A stretch of 64,000 bases of DNA. It comes from Nostoc sp. WHI (lineage in GTDB: Bacteria > Cyanobacteriota > Cyanobacteriia > Cyanobacteriales > Nostocaceae). The stretch covers positions 1 through 64,000 of the forward strand of contig NZ_WBKM01000374.1 in NCBI RefSeq assembly GCF_015714725.1, read 5' to 3'. Under the pieces are notes generated by a model, which was not told the origin of the DNA, made no database searches, and saw nothing but the letters and a program-made list of their open reading frames with translations. Position 1 is the first letter of the stretch, and each line of letters starts with the position of its first letter. The position numbers were made by a program, and so were the translations under genes. This document shows, in pieces, positions 1 to 10,047 of the stretch.

Positions 1-312
1 TAGGAATTGGGGTAGGAATTGGGGTAGGAATTGGGGTAGGAATTGGGGTAGGAATTGGGGTAGGAATTGGGGTAGGAATTGGGGTAGGAATTGGGGTAGG
101 AATTGGGGTAGGAATTGGGGTAGGAATTGGGGTAGGAATTGGGGTAGGAATTGGGGTAGGAATTGGGGTAGGAATTGGGGTAGGAATTGGGGTAGGAATT
201 GGGGTAGGAATTGGGGTAGGAATTGGGGTAGGAATTGGGGTAGGAATTGGGGTAGGAATTGGGGTAGGAATTGGGGTAGGAATTGGGGTAGGAATTGGGG
301 TAGGAATTGGGG
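1..312. repeat. Perfect 12-bp tandem repeat, 26 copies
   Basis: The unit taggaattgggg repeats without any mismatch from the window edge to position 312. It lies in frame inside the minus-strand exoprotein gene and encodes the tetrapeptide TPIP, a proline-rich linker. The array may continue past the window start, so 26 is a minimum. Perfect identity suggests recent expansion or slippage, or an assembly limit. Confidence 0.97.
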
Positions 313-3300
313 TAGGAGCCTGGCTGACGTTGATTCCTATTTGTGTTGGTGCTGAAGAGGATACGCGATCGCTTGCACTGATAGTTAAAGCATTTAATGA
401 CCCATTAGTATCTGTGGGAGGTGTGTACACCAAAGTATCGTCGCTAGATAAAGTAACACCAGTGGTTACGGGAACGCCATTGACAGTCAGAGTTCCCGTA
501 TTTACCGCATCAAGCCGGATGGTGGTAATGTCATTATTAGCATCCGTGACCAGTGGAGCCAAACTAGAGAACGTCAAGGTAACAGGTTGATTTGTCTGGG
601 TATCGGGTAGCGATGAGTTTGTCGTTAATGTAGGCGGGGTGTTGACGGAAGTAATAGTGATACCCGTTGGAGTGCCGCTAGCATCTCCACCATTAGGTAA
701 AACTGGAAAGCTATTTGAAGCGATGATTGAATTGTCGCCTGTATTAATTGATCCTGCTATGCCATTCACGCTTGCATCACCTACGGTAAATGGCACATTG
801 TTTGGGCCACCATCGTGTCGAATTGTGACAGTACCTCCCGCTAGAACTTGAGCGATCGCACCTCCTTGACTAATAAAAAATCCACCAGTTGCGATCGTTA
901 CACCAGTATCATTAATTGTCCCTATTCCTTGAACTAGTCCATTGGTTAGCACTTGCACATTGCTTTGCACATCGCCACCTTGAACAACGTTAGCATTATC
1001 AGTAAAGATTGTGGCCTGTGTGTTGATGCTGCTAAAGCGAATTGTACTGCCAAAGGGATTGGTAGTTTGTAAAGTAACGCTACCACCTGTAACACCTTGT
1101 GTATCAAATCCCGTGGCAGTGGCTGAGGTATCAATAGCACCATTAACTATGATATTATTTGTGGCAGTTAAGCTGACCGCACCACTTGTAACATTTGCAG
1201 TACCATTTCCATCACCTTCAAAGGTGGCGATCGCTGAGGCATCAATCGCGCCATTAACGGTGATATTATCTGTAGCAGTTAAGCTAACTCCGCCAGCCGT
1301 ACCGATAAAATCGCCACCTCCGGTTTTGAATACAGACGAGTTAATCGCCCCTGTGGTGATACTGCCGCCTGTGGTTGTTGCTACTACATTGCCACCCGTA
1401 CCTGAGTTGTTAGCATCATTTGAAAAAGAATTAATCGTACCTGTGAGGATATTGCCTGCGGCACTCAAATTTACTGTTCCAGCCGTAGTACCATATCCAA
1501 ATCCTTGAACATTGCTGGTGTCGAGGTTATTTAGAGTAATTCCACCACCAGTACTTTGGACTGTAATATTACCGGAGGAGTAGCCCTGACCACTGGCGAT
1601 AATGCTGCCCGCAGTGATGTCGCCACTCGCAGACAAGGTTACGTTGCCGCTATTGCCAGAAAAATTAGTACTTGTATCTAAATTTCCCAGTGATAGGCTA
1701 GCTCCTGAAATGCTGATTGCTCCCCCGTTTGTCTCGATTGTGTTGGTGAGATTAGCAAAGATTACAGAACCACTTTGTGAGGTTAAGTTGAAGCTACCGC
1801 CATTGCCTAAGTTTAATGTAGCAACACCAAGGGTAGTTACTCCGGGTGTAGCTCCGGTGATGTCATTGATGGTAATATTACCTGTGGCTTGTAAGTTGAT
1901 ATTTGCACCGAATCCCAAAGCAGCGATCGCACCCCAAGAAACGGTATTAGCACCACTATCTGCAAGGTCAAAGGGAATATTGCTAGCCGTGCCATCAAAA
2001 TCACCTGTCCCTGCTGCGGCATCGATAATGGTCAATGTGGTAGGGTCTAATAATAAAGTTCCAAAGTAGCCATTGGGGGCTGAAGCATCTACATGACCCC
2101 TGAAGGTCAAGAAATTTTTGCCTGATACTTCTACAAAACCACCATTCCCAGCATTTGCTCCGCCACGAGCCGAAATGTTCCCAAAGTACTGCGTTGTATT
2201 GTCGCCCCAAAGAATTACACGCCCCCCGTTTCCATTCAAATTACTATCGGCATTAATGACGGAATTGGAATTAACATAAGTCTGATCTGCATTCGGTAAA
2301 GTTCCCTTACCTTGATAATCACCGCCAATTAGCACCGTACCGCCGCCATTGGTTCCAGAGGCGTTAATATTGGCATCAATCACCCCCACTTGTTTACCCA
2401 AAGCAATTACTGTACCGCCCCTTTGACTCGATACATCCACGTTGCCAGAAACAATGGTTGTACCTGGATCTGTGGGAATCGTGACGTTAGAGCCTGCCAG
2501 TTGTACGGTTCCATCAGGATTGGCAGTTAATCCAGTGTTACCGACTGTGAGCAATTCTGGTAAAGATGCAATGGGAATTGTCCAGTTATTGGGTTGGTTG
2601 CTACTAGATGCGAGGGGCTGAATTTCTAGACTTAAAAGATTTCCTGGCTGACTGAGACGCACCCAGTTTTGCCCTGGTACGGATGCGATCGCAATTTGCC
2701 CCCCCGGTGCTGTTAGTTGCCCAGGGTTCACTACAGTACCGCCCAATAGATTCAAATTCTGTCCAGTACCTACTGCCAAATTCCCGGCGTTAACGATCGC
2801 TCCTGGTTGGTTGGTATTAAAGGCAAATCCGTTGGGGTTTCCTACTAAGGCTGTGTAGTCATTAATACCGATGGCATTGAACCAACTGCTGCCAAAGCCA
2901 ATGCCGTTTGCTGTTGTCGCCGTGAAAGCACTAGGGACATTTAAGCTGGCGTTTGCTCCAAAAATAAATCCGGCTGGATTCATCAAAAAGAGGTTAGCAC
3001 TACCACCTGTAACCTGAATCAAACCATTGATAATAGAAGCATTGCCGCCCGTGATTCTACCAAGGATATTTTGCAGAGCAGGATTGGCTTGAAAGTTGGC
3101 GATTTGTTCTGGTGAAATCCCAAACTGTTGAAAACTGTGGAACAGGTTAACACCATCTCCAGAAGTTGTACCGCCAGTGATATCAAGTCGATTGCCGTTG
3201 GGTGTAACAATTGTGTTTGTCCCATCAACTGCGGGAAGAATTTGTTGTGCTTGGGCTAATCCAGCACTTATGGCTGTCAGCAGAGGCATCATAATTACCA

Positions 3301-4090
3301 CAGAAGCGGCAATGCTGGGCAGTAGAGATTTTTTACGACGCAATATGAAGCGACCTGCGGGCAATTCTACATCAATTTGCAACTTGTCTGCTAATCCGCG
3401 TCGCCTAAGTGCTTGAGCGATCGCTCGCTTAGACCAAAGAATTTGTTCTGTTCTTCTGGTAATCGAGAGGCTTTGAGGATGAATTCGGTAGAGGTAGAGT
3501 GGCTCTTGAACCCGGCGCACCTGAGCTACTTCTGAAAGTCGCAGGCATAGGTCATAATCATAAGCACAGCGAGAGAAAGACTCGTTAACACCTCCCGCTC
3601 GGTCGTAAATTGAACGGCGCATTAGGCGGAAGTGGAAAGTCATGAAGTTTACCAACAGACCTTCTTGGGAGTAGGGAATGTCACAGCGATGACCGTAGCT
3701 GATGACTTTGCCCTCTTCATTAATATTTAAGTAGTCAGTGTAAACAAATCCCGTTTCGGGATGGCTGTTGAGTACGGTGGCAGTTTTTGTAAGGGCGGTG
3801 GGGTCTAAGATATCATCACTGTCTACCAACCCGATGTAAGTGCCGCTAGTTTGGTTGATTGCTGCTTTACAAGCCGCAGCCGTTCCCTGATGGTGTGCTT
3901 TTATCACCCGCACTCGTCCATCTTGTTGAGCATAAGCGTCAGCGATCGCCACTGAGCCATCTGTAGAGCCATCATCCCAAACCAGCAGTTCAAAGTCTTG
4001 CCATGTCTGCGCTAACACACTGGCGATCGCTTCTCCAATGTAAAACTCCCGGTTGTAATTGACGATGACAATGGAGATCAGTGGTAACAT
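1..4090 (-). CDS. Glycosyltransferase family 2 / filamentous haemagglutinin (TpsA) fusion, partial
   Basis: One uninterrupted minus-strand frame runs from ATG at 4090 to the window edge (over 1360 codons, 3' end outside). Residues about 1-265 are a GT-A fold family 2 glycosyltransferase (start [27 protein letters not shown] metal site). Directly after an RRKK sequence comes a hydrophobic stretch ending AGLAQAQQ, like a signal peptide. Then follows a filamentous-haemagglutinin N-terminal (TPS) domain ([22 protein letters not shown]), a long Gly/Asn/Thr-rich beta-helix region, a cadherin-like domain near 320-640, and the TPIP repeat. TpsA proteins are exported through a TpsB pore, and tpsB diverges at 4298. 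An internal TTG at 3343 could start a separate TpsA, but no good ribosome site is seen. In many cyanobacterial proteins of this kind a CHAT domain follows such linkers; that part would lie outside. Confidence 0.85.
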   Translation of the reverse strand, partial: MLPLISIVIVNYNREFYIGEAIASVLAQTWQDFELLVWDDGSTDGSVAIADAYAQQDGRVRVIKAHHQGTAAACKAAINQTSGTYIGLVDSDDILDPTALTKTATVLNSHPETGFVYTDYLNINEEGKVISYGHRCDIPYSQEGLLVNFMTFHFRLMRRSIYDRAGGVNESFSRCAYDYDLCLRLSEVAQVRRVQEPLYLYRIHPQSLSITRRTEQILWSKRAIAQALRRRGLADKLQIDVELPAGRFILRRKKSLLPSIAASVVIMMPLLTAISAGLAQAQQILPAVDGTNTIVTPNGNRLDITGGTTSGDGVNLFHSFQQFGISPEQIANFQANPALQNILGRITGGNASIINGLIQVTGGSANLFLMNPAGFIFGANASLNVPSAFTATTANGIGFGSSWFNAIGINDYTALVGNPNGFAFNTNQPGAIVNAGNLAVGTGQNLNLLGGTVVNPGQLTAPGGQIAIASVPGQNWVRLSQPGNLLSLEIQPLASSSNQPNNWTIPIASLPELLTVGNTGLTANPDGTVQLAGSNVTIPTDPGTTIVSGNVDVSSQRGGTVIALGKQVGVIDANINASGTNGGGTVLIGGDYQGKGTLPNADQTYVNSNSVINADSNLNGNGGRVILWGDNTTQYFGNISARGGANAGNGGFVEVSGKNFLTFRGHVDASAPNGYFGTLLLDPTTLTIIDAAAGTGDFDGTASNIPFDLADSGANTVSWGAIAALGFGANINLQATGNITINDITGATPGVTTLGVATLNLGNGGSFNLTSQSGSVIFANLTNTIETNGGAISISGASLSLGNLDTSTNFSGNSGNVTLSASGDITAGSIIASGQGYSSGNITVQSTGGGITLNNLDTSNVQGFGYGTTAGTVNLSAAGNILTGTINSFSNDANNSGTGGNVVATTTGGSITTGAINSSVFKTGGGDFIGTAGGVSLTATDNITVNGAIDASAIATFEGDGNGTANVTSGAVSLTATNNIIVNGAIDTSATATGFDTQGVTGGSVTLQTTNPFGSTIRFSSINTQATIFTDNANVVQGGDVQSNVQVLTNGLVQGIGTINDTGVTIATGGFFISQGGAIAQVLAGGTVTIRHDGGPNNVPFTVGDASVNGIAGSINTGDNSIIASNSFPVLPNGGDASGTPTGITITSVNTPPTLTTNSSLPDTQTNQPVTLTFSSLAPLVTDANNDITTIRLDAVNTGTLTVNGVPVTTGVTLSSDDTLVYTPPTDTNGSLNALTISASDRVSSSAPTQIGINVSQAPTPIPTPIPTPIPTPIPTPIPTPIPTPIPTPIPTPIPTPIPTPIPTPIPTPIPTPIPTPIPTPIPTPIPTPIPTPIPTPIPTPIPTPIPTPIPTPIPTPIPTPIP

Positions 4091-4297
4091 CGAAGTATTC
4101 CCAAGTTTTCTACCTATTACCACAATATAATGCTAAGGGCTTTCACTTAGAGAATAATTACTGTTTATTATTTTTTAGTTACAAATCTTCTGAAATTGGA
4201 ATGTCAAAAATATGATATTGAAATATTTATACAGCCATAGCATACTCAAAAATTAAAATCAGCCCAATCGTAAGATTAGGCACCCCATTGAGGATAA

Positions 4298-6145
4298 ATG
4301 AGAAAAGAAACAGGAACTGGTGTTAAGCCGAAAGCAAAGACTCAGCAAGGAATTGTCTATTTCTCTCATCAGTTAGATGCCTTACTGAGTCTGGTAACTA
4401 TTAAATGGAGTAAGCACAGTTTCAGTTTGCAGTGCGGTTTGTTAATTCTGCCTGCGATCTGGATTGTAACAGCAAATGAACTGAGAGCTACAGCCAATAT
4501 TTTTACTTCTGACTCGGCTCAAAATAGCAGTTCCCCAGAGTTACAAATAGTACAGACACCGCAGCCCTCCCCAACTGACCTTAATCAACCTGAACCGAAC
4601 CCCCAATCGTCGCCGCCACAACCAGAAACACCACAACGCATTCGGGTTCGCAAAATTCAGGTCGTAGATAGCACAGTCTTTAGTGAAAATGACTTTAATC
4701 CAGTTGTAAAACCCTATGAAGAACGGGACTTGACTTTAGAAGAAATCAGACAAGCCGCAGATGCTATTACCCAACTTTACTTAAATAAAGGTTATATAAA
4801 TTCCAGAGCGATTCCAGAGGCTCAACAACCTGGTAGCACAGATGGTGTTGTGGTAATTCGTGTTATCGAAGGGCGTTTAGCAGAGATTGAAATCCAAGGA
4901 ACACGAAAATTAAACCCATCTTATATTCGTAGTCGCATCCAGCTAGGTGCTAGTGTCCCTCTCAATACTGCTAAACTCGAAGATCAACTGAGGTTACTGC
5001 GACTCGATCCCCTATTTAAAAATGTAGAAGCACGTCTGCGTCCAACGGGTAAGGTTGGTCAAAGTATTCTAATTGTGAGAGTTGAAGAGGCAAATTCTTT
5101 AACTGGTAGCTTGGGTGTAGATAATTATTCGCCTCCCAGTATTGGTGCGGAAAGATTGGGTGTTGAACTGCGCGATCGCAATTTAACTGGTATGGGAGAT
5201 GAGTTAGCAGGTTCCTATTACCATTCGTTTTCTGGTGGTTCCGATGCCTTTGATTTTAGCTATCAGGTTCCCGTTAATGCCATGAACGGCAAGGTACAGA
5301 TTAGAGCGGCATTTTATAACAACGAAATTACTGAGCCACCCTTTGATGTATCTGGCATTCGGGCAAATCAGGATCTTTATGAAATCAATTATCGGCAACC
5401 GTTGATGCGATCGCCAAGAGAAGAATTTGCCCTATCCTTGGGATTTACCTACCAAGATGGTCAAACTTTTCTCTTTGATAACCTTGCAACGCCCTTTGGC
5501 ATTGGGCCTGATGCCAATGGCGTTAGTCGCACCAGTGTAATTAAATTTGGTCAAGATTATCTTAAGCGCGATCCTCGTGGAGCCTGGTTTTTGCGATCGC
5601 AATTTAGTTTTGGCATTGACATCTTGGATGCAACTATCAACAATGACCCCACACCTGATGGTCGCTTTTTCAGTTGGCTAGGTCAAGTACAGCGCGTACA
5701 GCAACTCAATAACGATAACTTGTTGCTCATCCAAGCAGACTTACAACTAACACCAGATAGTCTCTTACCTTCACAGCAATTCGTCATTGGCGGCGGACAA
5801 TCTGTACGGGGATATCGCCAAAATATCCGCTCTGGGGATAATGGATTTCGGGTGGCCATTGAAGATCGGATCACAGTTCAACGCGATGAAGCTGGATTAT
5901 CCACGATTCAACTCGCGCCATTTGTAGACATGGGAGCAGTTTGGAATAAGTCTGATAATCCTAATAACTTACCAAATCAAACTTTTCTGGTGGGCGCAGG
6001 CTTAGGATTATTATGGAATCAGGCTTTGGGAATTGATAAGCTGAATTTGCGGCTCGATTATGGAATTCCATTTATCGATCTAAGCGATCGCGGTAATAAC
6101 GCTCAGGATGATGGCTTTTATTTCAGCCTCCGTTATCAACCTTAG
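4298..6145 (+). CDS. TpsB outer-membrane transporter, ShlB/FhaC/HecB family
   Basis: 615 residues, an outer-membrane pore that secretes and activates the TpsA partner. Residues about 45-65 form a hydrophobic signal segment, followed by a Pro/Gln-rich linker (about 80-115). Two POTRA-like regions (about 117-195 and 195-270) precede the 16-strand barrel domain. The conserved loop-6 signature VRGYR sits at 503-507 within GGGQSVRGYR, and the protein ends in an aromatic-rich beta strand (FYFSLRYQP) as expected for Omp85-superfamily barrels. GAGG-like ribosome site precedes ATG 4298. The divergent neighbour is a TPS exoprotein, so the pair forms a complete two-partner secretion locus with about 200 bp of shared promoter region. 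Confidence 0.93.
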   Translation: MRKETGTGVKPKAKTQQGIVYFSHQLDALLSLVTIKWSKHSFSLQCGLLILPAIWIVTANELRATANIFTSDSAQNSSSPELQIVQTPQPSPTDLNQPEPNPQSSPPQPETPQRIRVRKIQVVDSTVFSENDFNPVVKPYEERDLTLEEIRQAADAITQLYLNKGYINSRAIPEAQQPGSTDGVVVIRVIEGRLAEIEIQGTRKLNPSYIRSRIQLGASVPLNTAKLEDQLRLLRLDPLFKNVEARLRPTGKVGQSILIVRVEEANSLTGSLGVDNYSPPSIGAERLGVELRDRNLTGMGDELAGSYYHSFSGGSDAFDFSYQVPVNAMNGKVQIRAAFYNNEITEPPFDVSGIRANQDLYEINYRQPLMRSPREEFALSLGFTYQDGQTFLFDNLATPFGIGPDANGVSRTSVIKFGQDYLKRDPRGAWFLRSQFSFGIDILDATINNDPTPDGRFFSWLGQVQRVQQLNNDNLLLIQADLQLTPDSLLPSQQFVIGGGQSVRGYRQNIRSGDNGFRVAIEDRITVQRDEAGLSTIQLAPFVDMGAVWNKSDNPNNLPNQTFLVGAGLGLLWNQALGIDKLNLRLDYGIPFIDLSDRGNNAQDDGFYFSLRYQP

Positions 6146-6331
6146 TACCCCAACTATTTCATGGTTGCTGGCATCCCGTATAAGGATGAATTTATAATCT
6201 ACCTTGAAAGATATTTTTAAAATTAACGATAGCAAATATTCTGGTAATAGAAAGCCAGTTGCTAGCGATCGCTTTTTCTGAAAGGTTATTAAGATAAATA
6301 TAGGCATTATTTTATACCCATTCAGTTGATA

Positions 6332-6364
6332 GTTCTTGCATGATTTTGATAATCATGCAAGAAC
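6332..6364. other. Strong hairpin, 14-bp perfect stem
   Basis: gttcttgcatgatt (6332-6345) pairs perfectly with aatcatgcaagaac (6351-6364) around a 5-nt loop. It is 190 bp downstream of tpsB. There is no T-tract after it, so a rho-independent terminator is not assured; it could be a processed 3' end or a repeat. Confidence 0.6.
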
Positions 6365-6373
6365 AACCTTGTC

Positions 6374-6464
6374 AGGACTTACGCAAACAATAGCCGAAAC
6401 CTTGATTTTCAGGTAGGGGCAATTCATGAATTGCCCCTACAGCGTGTAGTTTTGCGTAAGTTCT
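6374..6464. mobile_element. 91-bp MITE-like element, copy 1
   Basis: Terminal inverted repeats aggacttacgcaaa / tttgcgtaagttct enclose an inner palindrome gtaggggcaattcatgaatt/gcccctac. Related copies lie at 46933-47024 and, inverted, at 48046-48136. There is no coding capacity; it could be moved by a transposase in trans. Confidence 0.8.
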
Positions 6465-6501
6465 AGTTGTAATCAAATAAGCTTAATAAAGTGAGGTTTT
6501 T

Positions 6502-7242
6502 ATGATGAATAATCTGGTTCCTGAACGCAAAACATCCGAAGAAGAACGTTTTGAAAATGACTATTATTCTTACTTTGAATCGCCTGAAAATGTCACCCGA
6601 TATACACCAACATCTAGTTTTCTGGATAATGTTTTTAAGGAAAAGTCATTTTCTTTATTGGATTTAGGATGCGGTAACGCGGCTTTAAACAAATATCTAC
6701 CTGCTCGATGTGACTACCTTGGAGTCGATCACAGTGAATTGGCCATTGAACAATGTTTAAAACTCTATCCAAATAGAAAGTTTGTTGCCCAAGATTTATC
6801 ATTTTTCTTGTCAGAACTTGCTAGAGAAAATAAAAAATTTGATGCCGTCGTGCTAGCTGGTTTGTTATTTCACAGCGTTAACAAGGAAACTCAAGAACAA
6901 AAAGACGATCAAGAAATTATTCAATTTTGCGTGGATAAAATACTTAGCGAAAAAGGATATATCGTGATCATTGTACCTTTTTGCTATGGCAACCATCCAG
7001 ATCATAGTCTATTTGTTCGAGCTGAGTGGCTGCAAAAGTCAGTAGAAAAAATGCTAGAAATTGCCAAAGCAAAAATTGTTCATGAAAATATATCCTTACA
7101 GGTGGACTTAGAGAAGAGAGTTGGACAACAGAAGGTAATTCCTGATTGGTTTGTTGCTGATAGCAATGCTGATTATCCTAGTATATTTGTTGGAACATAT
7201 ATGGCAAGTTTGACATTTATAGCCTCTCCTCAAGGGACTTGA
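6502..7242 (+). CDS. Class I SAM-dependent methyltransferase
   Basis: 246 residues. The AdoMet-binding motif I is LLDLGCGNAAL at about 52-62, followed by an acidic residue in YLGVDHSE (motif II) and FDAVVLAGLLFH (motif IV region). This fits the Methyltransf_11/25-like Rossmann fold; the substrate cannot be read from the sequence. Two ATGs overlap at 6502/6505, and gtgagg upstream serves either. It stands alone between a MITE and the YciI-like gene 97 bp downstream. Nothing marks it as a ring, sugar or peptide methylase. Confidence 0.8.
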   Translation: MMNNLVPERKTSEEERFENDYYSYFESPENVTRYTPTSSFLDNVFKEKSFSLLDLGCGNAALNKYLPARCDYLGVDHSELAIEQCLKLYPNRKFVAQDLSFFLSELARENKKFDAVVLAGLLFHSVNKETQEQKDDQEIIQFCVDKILSEKGYIVIIVPFCYGNHPDHSLFVRAEWLQKSVEKMLEIAKAKIVHENISLQVDLEKRVGQQKVIPDWFVADSNADYPSIFVGTYMASLTFIASPQGT

Positions 7243-7338
7243 ATGTAGTACTAGTAACGACGAGATTTTTACATTAGTATAAGTAACTAAAAACAGGATT
7301 TGGGTTGTTTAATATCGGATTTTTAAAAGGAGACAATC

Positions 7339-7632
7339 ATGCAAGTTTTAGTTATTGCCCGTGTCAAATCAGGAATTCCCATAGAACAGATTTTGCCCTT
7401 TGTTAATCCAGAAGCTGCTCAAGCTTGGGAGTTTTACGCTTCAGAGCAAATTCGTCAGATGTATTACATTGCCGACAAGAGTGGTGCAGTAATGCTCTGG
7501 GAAGGCGAAAGTGTTGAATCCGTCACCCAGCAAGTACAAAAGCTACCAATGGTAAAAGAAGGCATTCTTGCCTGTGAAATCCTGCCGCTCAAACCTTATA
7601 CAGGTTATGCCTCACTATTTACACAGCAATAG
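7339..7632 (+). CDS. YciI / muconolactone-isomerase-like small protein
   Basis: 97 residues with the predicted ferredoxin-like alpha/beta pattern of dimeric alpha-beta barrel proteins (MQVLVIARVKSGI at the start, then a helix, then a beta hairpin AVMLWEGES). An aaaaggagacaatc ribosome site precedes ATG 7339. It is followed 10 bp later by the quinone-reductase-like gene, so the two are probably one operon. These small barrels often pair with oxidoreductases, but the actual reaction is unknown. The last 40 bp of the gene and the following ribosome site are duplicated at 8604-8645, next to the decayed oxidoreductase. Confidence 0.7.
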   Translation: MQVLVIARVKSGIPIEQILPFVNPEAAQAWEFYASEQIRQMYYIADKSGAVMLWEGESVESVTQQVQKLPMVKEGILACEILPLKPYTGYASLFTQQ

Positions 7633-7642
7633 GAGATATCTA

Positions 7643-8590
7643 ATGAGTAACTCTAATACAATACGAGCAATCGTAGTTGATCCTTCAGTCCCCGAACGGT
7701 TGGTGATCCGAAAATTTGAGCGCCCTTCGTCCTTGCCAAATGAGGCGATCGTCCAAGTTGCTTCAGTCTCGCTCAATCGTGGTGAAGTGCGACGCTCTCA
7801 GAGCGCAGAAGCAGGATGGCGGCCAGGTTGGGATTTCGCTGGAACTATTCAGACTGCTGCTAGAGATGGTTCTGGGTTTCCAGTAGGAACCCGTGTTGTC
7901 GGATTTTTGCGACAGGGTGCTTGGGCGGAACAGGTAGCAGTGCCAACTCATGCGATCGCATCTCTCCCCGATGCCGTTGACTTCAAATCTGCGGCAACTT
8001 TACCTGTTGCTGGATTAACAGCGTTACTGTCTCTAGAGCGGGGTGGAATATTGTTGGATCGGGCAGTGCTGATTACAGGTGCGTCAGGAGGAGTCGGGTA
8101 TTTTGCCTGTCAATTAGCGGCTCAAGCTGGGGCGATCGTTACTGCTCAAGTACGTCGCCCTGAATTAGTCGAATTTGTCAAAACTGCGAAAGCGCATCAG
8201 GTTATTGTTGGCGAGCAATTTGACCGATATGCGCCTTACGATCTCGTGCTTGACTCCGTAGGTGGGAAGGTTTTGCCTTCAGTCTTGGAGCAGTTAGCAT
8301 CTGATGGAATCTGTATCATATTCGGGGCAACTGCTGGAGCAGATATTACCTTCAATGCTTCCCAATTCTATGGTAAAGGCGGATTGAATCTGTATGGATT
8401 TATTCTGTTTCACGAACTAAAAAAACAACCTGCTTCTGTTGGATTAGCGCGGTTAGTCAAGTTAGTTGCCAATGGTTCTTTAGTTCCCCACATCGATTTA
8501 GAAGCTTCTTGGACGGAAATAGCAGATGTAGCAAGGCAATTATTGGATAGACGCTTTGCTGGCAAAAGTGTCTTACACCTCTCAAATTAA
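7643..8590 (+). CDS. NADPH:quinone reductase-like MDR oxidoreductase
   Basis: 315 residues from ATG 7643, chosen because taggagatatcta is a good ribosome site; a longer frame from 7568 overlaps the previous gene and adds unrelated residues. The N-terminal GroES-like domain (about 1-125, SLNRGEVRR) and a Rossmann domain with ITGASGGVGYFACQLAA at about 137-152 mark the medium-chain dehydrogenase/reductase superfamily. Catalytic-zinc ligands are absent, as in quinone reductases. It probably reduces quinones or enones with NADPH. It is translationally close to the YciI-like gene. Confidence 0.85.
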   Translation: MSNSNTIRAIVVDPSVPERLVIRKFERPSSLPNEAIVQVASVSLNRGEVRRSQSAEAGWRPGWDFAGTIQTAARDGSGFPVGTRVVGFLRQGAWAEQVAVPTHAIASLPDAVDFKSAATLPVAGLTALLSLERGGILLDRAVLITGASGGVGYFACQLAAQAGAIVTAQVRRPELVEFVKTAKAHQVIVGEQFDRYAPYDLVLDSVGGKVLPSVLEQLASDGICIIFGATAGADITFNASQFYGKGGLNLYGFILFHELKKQPASVGLARLVKLVANGSLVPHIDLEASWTEIADVARQLLDRRFAGKSVLHLSN

Positions 8591-8603
8591 ATTGTTCCCT
8601 TAA

Positions 8604-8796
8604 GCCTTATACAGGTTATGCCTCACTATTTGCACAGCAATAGGAGTAAGTAATGAAAGGGTATCAGATTCAAACAGCTACGGGAATTGACGGCCTCAAA
8701 TTGGTGGATTTACCCGAACCAAAACCAGGAGCAGGACAAATTTTAGTCCGGGTATGAGCCACTTCCTTAATAACTCTGGAAGACTTAAACTTGTTC
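8604..8796 (+). pseudogene. Decayed second copy: YciI tail plus MDR N-terminus
   Basis: 8604-8645 repeats the last codons and ribosome site found at 7596-7635 with one or two changes. ATG 8653 then opens an MDR N-terminus (MKGYQIQTATGIDG, LVDLPEPKPGAGQILVRV) that stops at TGA 8755-8757. In the same frame after the stop come ATSL and DLN, where intact relatives read ATSLNYRDL. The rest of the gene is missing, so this is a truncated pseudogene left by a tandem duplication. Confidence 0.75.
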
Positions 8797-8829
8797 CAGG
8801 AACATTTACACATTTGTCAAATAAAACTA

Positions 8830-9060
8830 ATGTCTGAACAACAACCCGTAAATCCTTGGAACTACAAACCTTGGTGGTGTCAGCCCTGGTCTATAATTCT
8901 CACAGGTGTGACGCTGATTGGTGGTAGCTGGTTACTATTTAAAACTATCTGGTTAACAGTTCTCGTCTTCATCCCTGTAGCGACATGGATGGGATTTTTT
9001 GTATTACTTTGGCCGCAACTAATTACTCGCAGTGGTATTTTGGAATCAGATAAAGAGTAA
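8830..9060 (+). CDS. DUF6737-like small membrane protein
   Basis: 76 residues from ATG 8830 (MSEQQPVNPWNYKPWWCQPW). An upstream ATG at 8791 lies in the MDR remnant and is unlikely. A WNYKPWWCQPW segment precedes two hydrophobic helices (about 22-40 and 43-63), a pattern I associate with the cyanobacterial family DUF6737. Function is unknown. It sits directly downstream of the MDR remnant and has no obvious operon partner. Confidence 0.7.
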   Translation: MSEQQPVNPWNYKPWWCQPWSIILTGVTLIGGSWLLFKTIWLTVLVFIPVATWMGFFVLLWPQLITRSGILESDKE

Positions 9061-9256
9061 TTCGTAATTATGAATTTCTCCTGCTTTTACTGTTATATTG
9101 ATGGGTAATCTTTCAGATTTAATGATTGATGCGGCTGATATAAGAATTTCCAGTCTATCTATCATACGAATTTGAAAAATGATTGCGACAGATGGACAGA
9201 GAAAACCCAGATACACCAAGCGGTTTCCAATCTAAAATCCAAAATCCAAAATGGTA

Positions 9257-9631
9257 TCAGGTAGTGGGTGCGTCTCCTTCAGGCAAGATTTCATCTATGC
9301 TGAATACCCACGGTATACCTTTATTAGCTGGAGGGCTAACAGTAATCCTACCTCTGTTAGTAAATCTTTTCAATATGTCAGCGAATTGGGGAACAGTTTT
9401 CATAATGTTCTGATAACTTTCTATATCAGGACAAATCATGATTAACATCAGAACTCCACTATTAATTCTGAAATACCAATGACAACTCGATAACAAAATT
9501 CGTGTTATTTTGTCGCACGCTAAAAAAAACCTTTGCTTTGTTGCTTCTTCGAGTTGTCTAAATAGTATTTCACTCAATTGAATTGTCAGATGCGAAGGTA
9601 AATCATCTGGAGATAAGTACGGCTGATTCAT
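9257..9631 (-). CDS. Hypothetical protein, 124 residues
   Basis: The frame reads as a normal soluble protein (start MNQPYLSPDDLPSHLTIQLS, later SSCHWYF, VLMLIMICPD, SPPANKGIPWVF). I recall similar small hypothetical proteins in filamentous cyanobacteria with a CHW and a PP.KG.P motif, but cannot name a family. No clear ribosome site precedes the ATG. Two shorter plus-strand frames overlap it and look less protein-like. No operon partner is adjacent. Confidence 0.5.
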   Translation of the reverse strand: MNQPYLSPDDLPSHLTIQLSEILFRQLEEATKQRFFLACDKITRILLSSCHWYFRINSGVLMLIMICPDIESYQNIMKTVPQFADILKRFTNRGRITVSPPANKGIPWVFSIDEILPEGDAPTT

Positions 9632-10047
9632 AAGATTTGTCGTTTGGGTAAAATTTACCTATCGGTTAGAATTGGTTGGTAAGTTTTCCACGGCTTATAT
9701 TACTCGCCTATCAAGGATCAAAGCTGAAATTGATTACTAAAACTGTATTAACTGCTGCTTTTTACCAACTATTTTGGTAAAAAGCAGCAGAACTGAAGAA
9801 AAAGAGTTTCCCGGCTTATTCAGTAAGGGCGTTCTCATTCCCGACTACAGTCGGAAGCTGACCCCCAGACTTTGTATGCGTTTACATTAGTGGCATCAAA
9901 AATATCAAGTTTTGACGAAGAACTCTTACAATTTAATAAGTTTTGATAATTTTTGGTTAATAGTGATAATTTTAACCGGGCTTTGGGCAAAAGAGATTGT
10001 AAATATCGACGTATTCAGGGAATTTGCACGGTGAAAGTTAGGGTGAA
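9632..10047. other. Intergenic region with hairpins
   Basis: 416 bp without a gene. It contains a perfect 16-bp-stem hairpin (9752-9767 with 9775-9790, 7-nt loop) and a smaller one around cccgactacagtcgg near 9840. The first stem includes a T5/A5 run but lacks a following T-tract. The remainder is AT-rich and may hold the promoter of the GGDEF gene. Confidence 0.6.

Noticed and set aside
1-312. CRISPR-like array
   Set aside because: The 12-bp units are contiguous with no spacers and are in frame in a protein gene.
330-3416. Plus-strand ORFs rich in Leu/Pro/Val
   Set aside because: Shadows of the minus-strand adhesin frame, which carries clear TPS motifs.
7568-7642. Longer N-terminus for the MDR gene
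   Set aside because: It overlaps the YciI-like gene in another frame; ATG 7643 has a good ribosome site and the family's usual start.
9183-9445. Two plus-strand ORFs opposite the 9257-9631 gene
   Set aside because: The composition is repeat-like (QSKIQNPKW) and the minus-strand frame is more protein-like.
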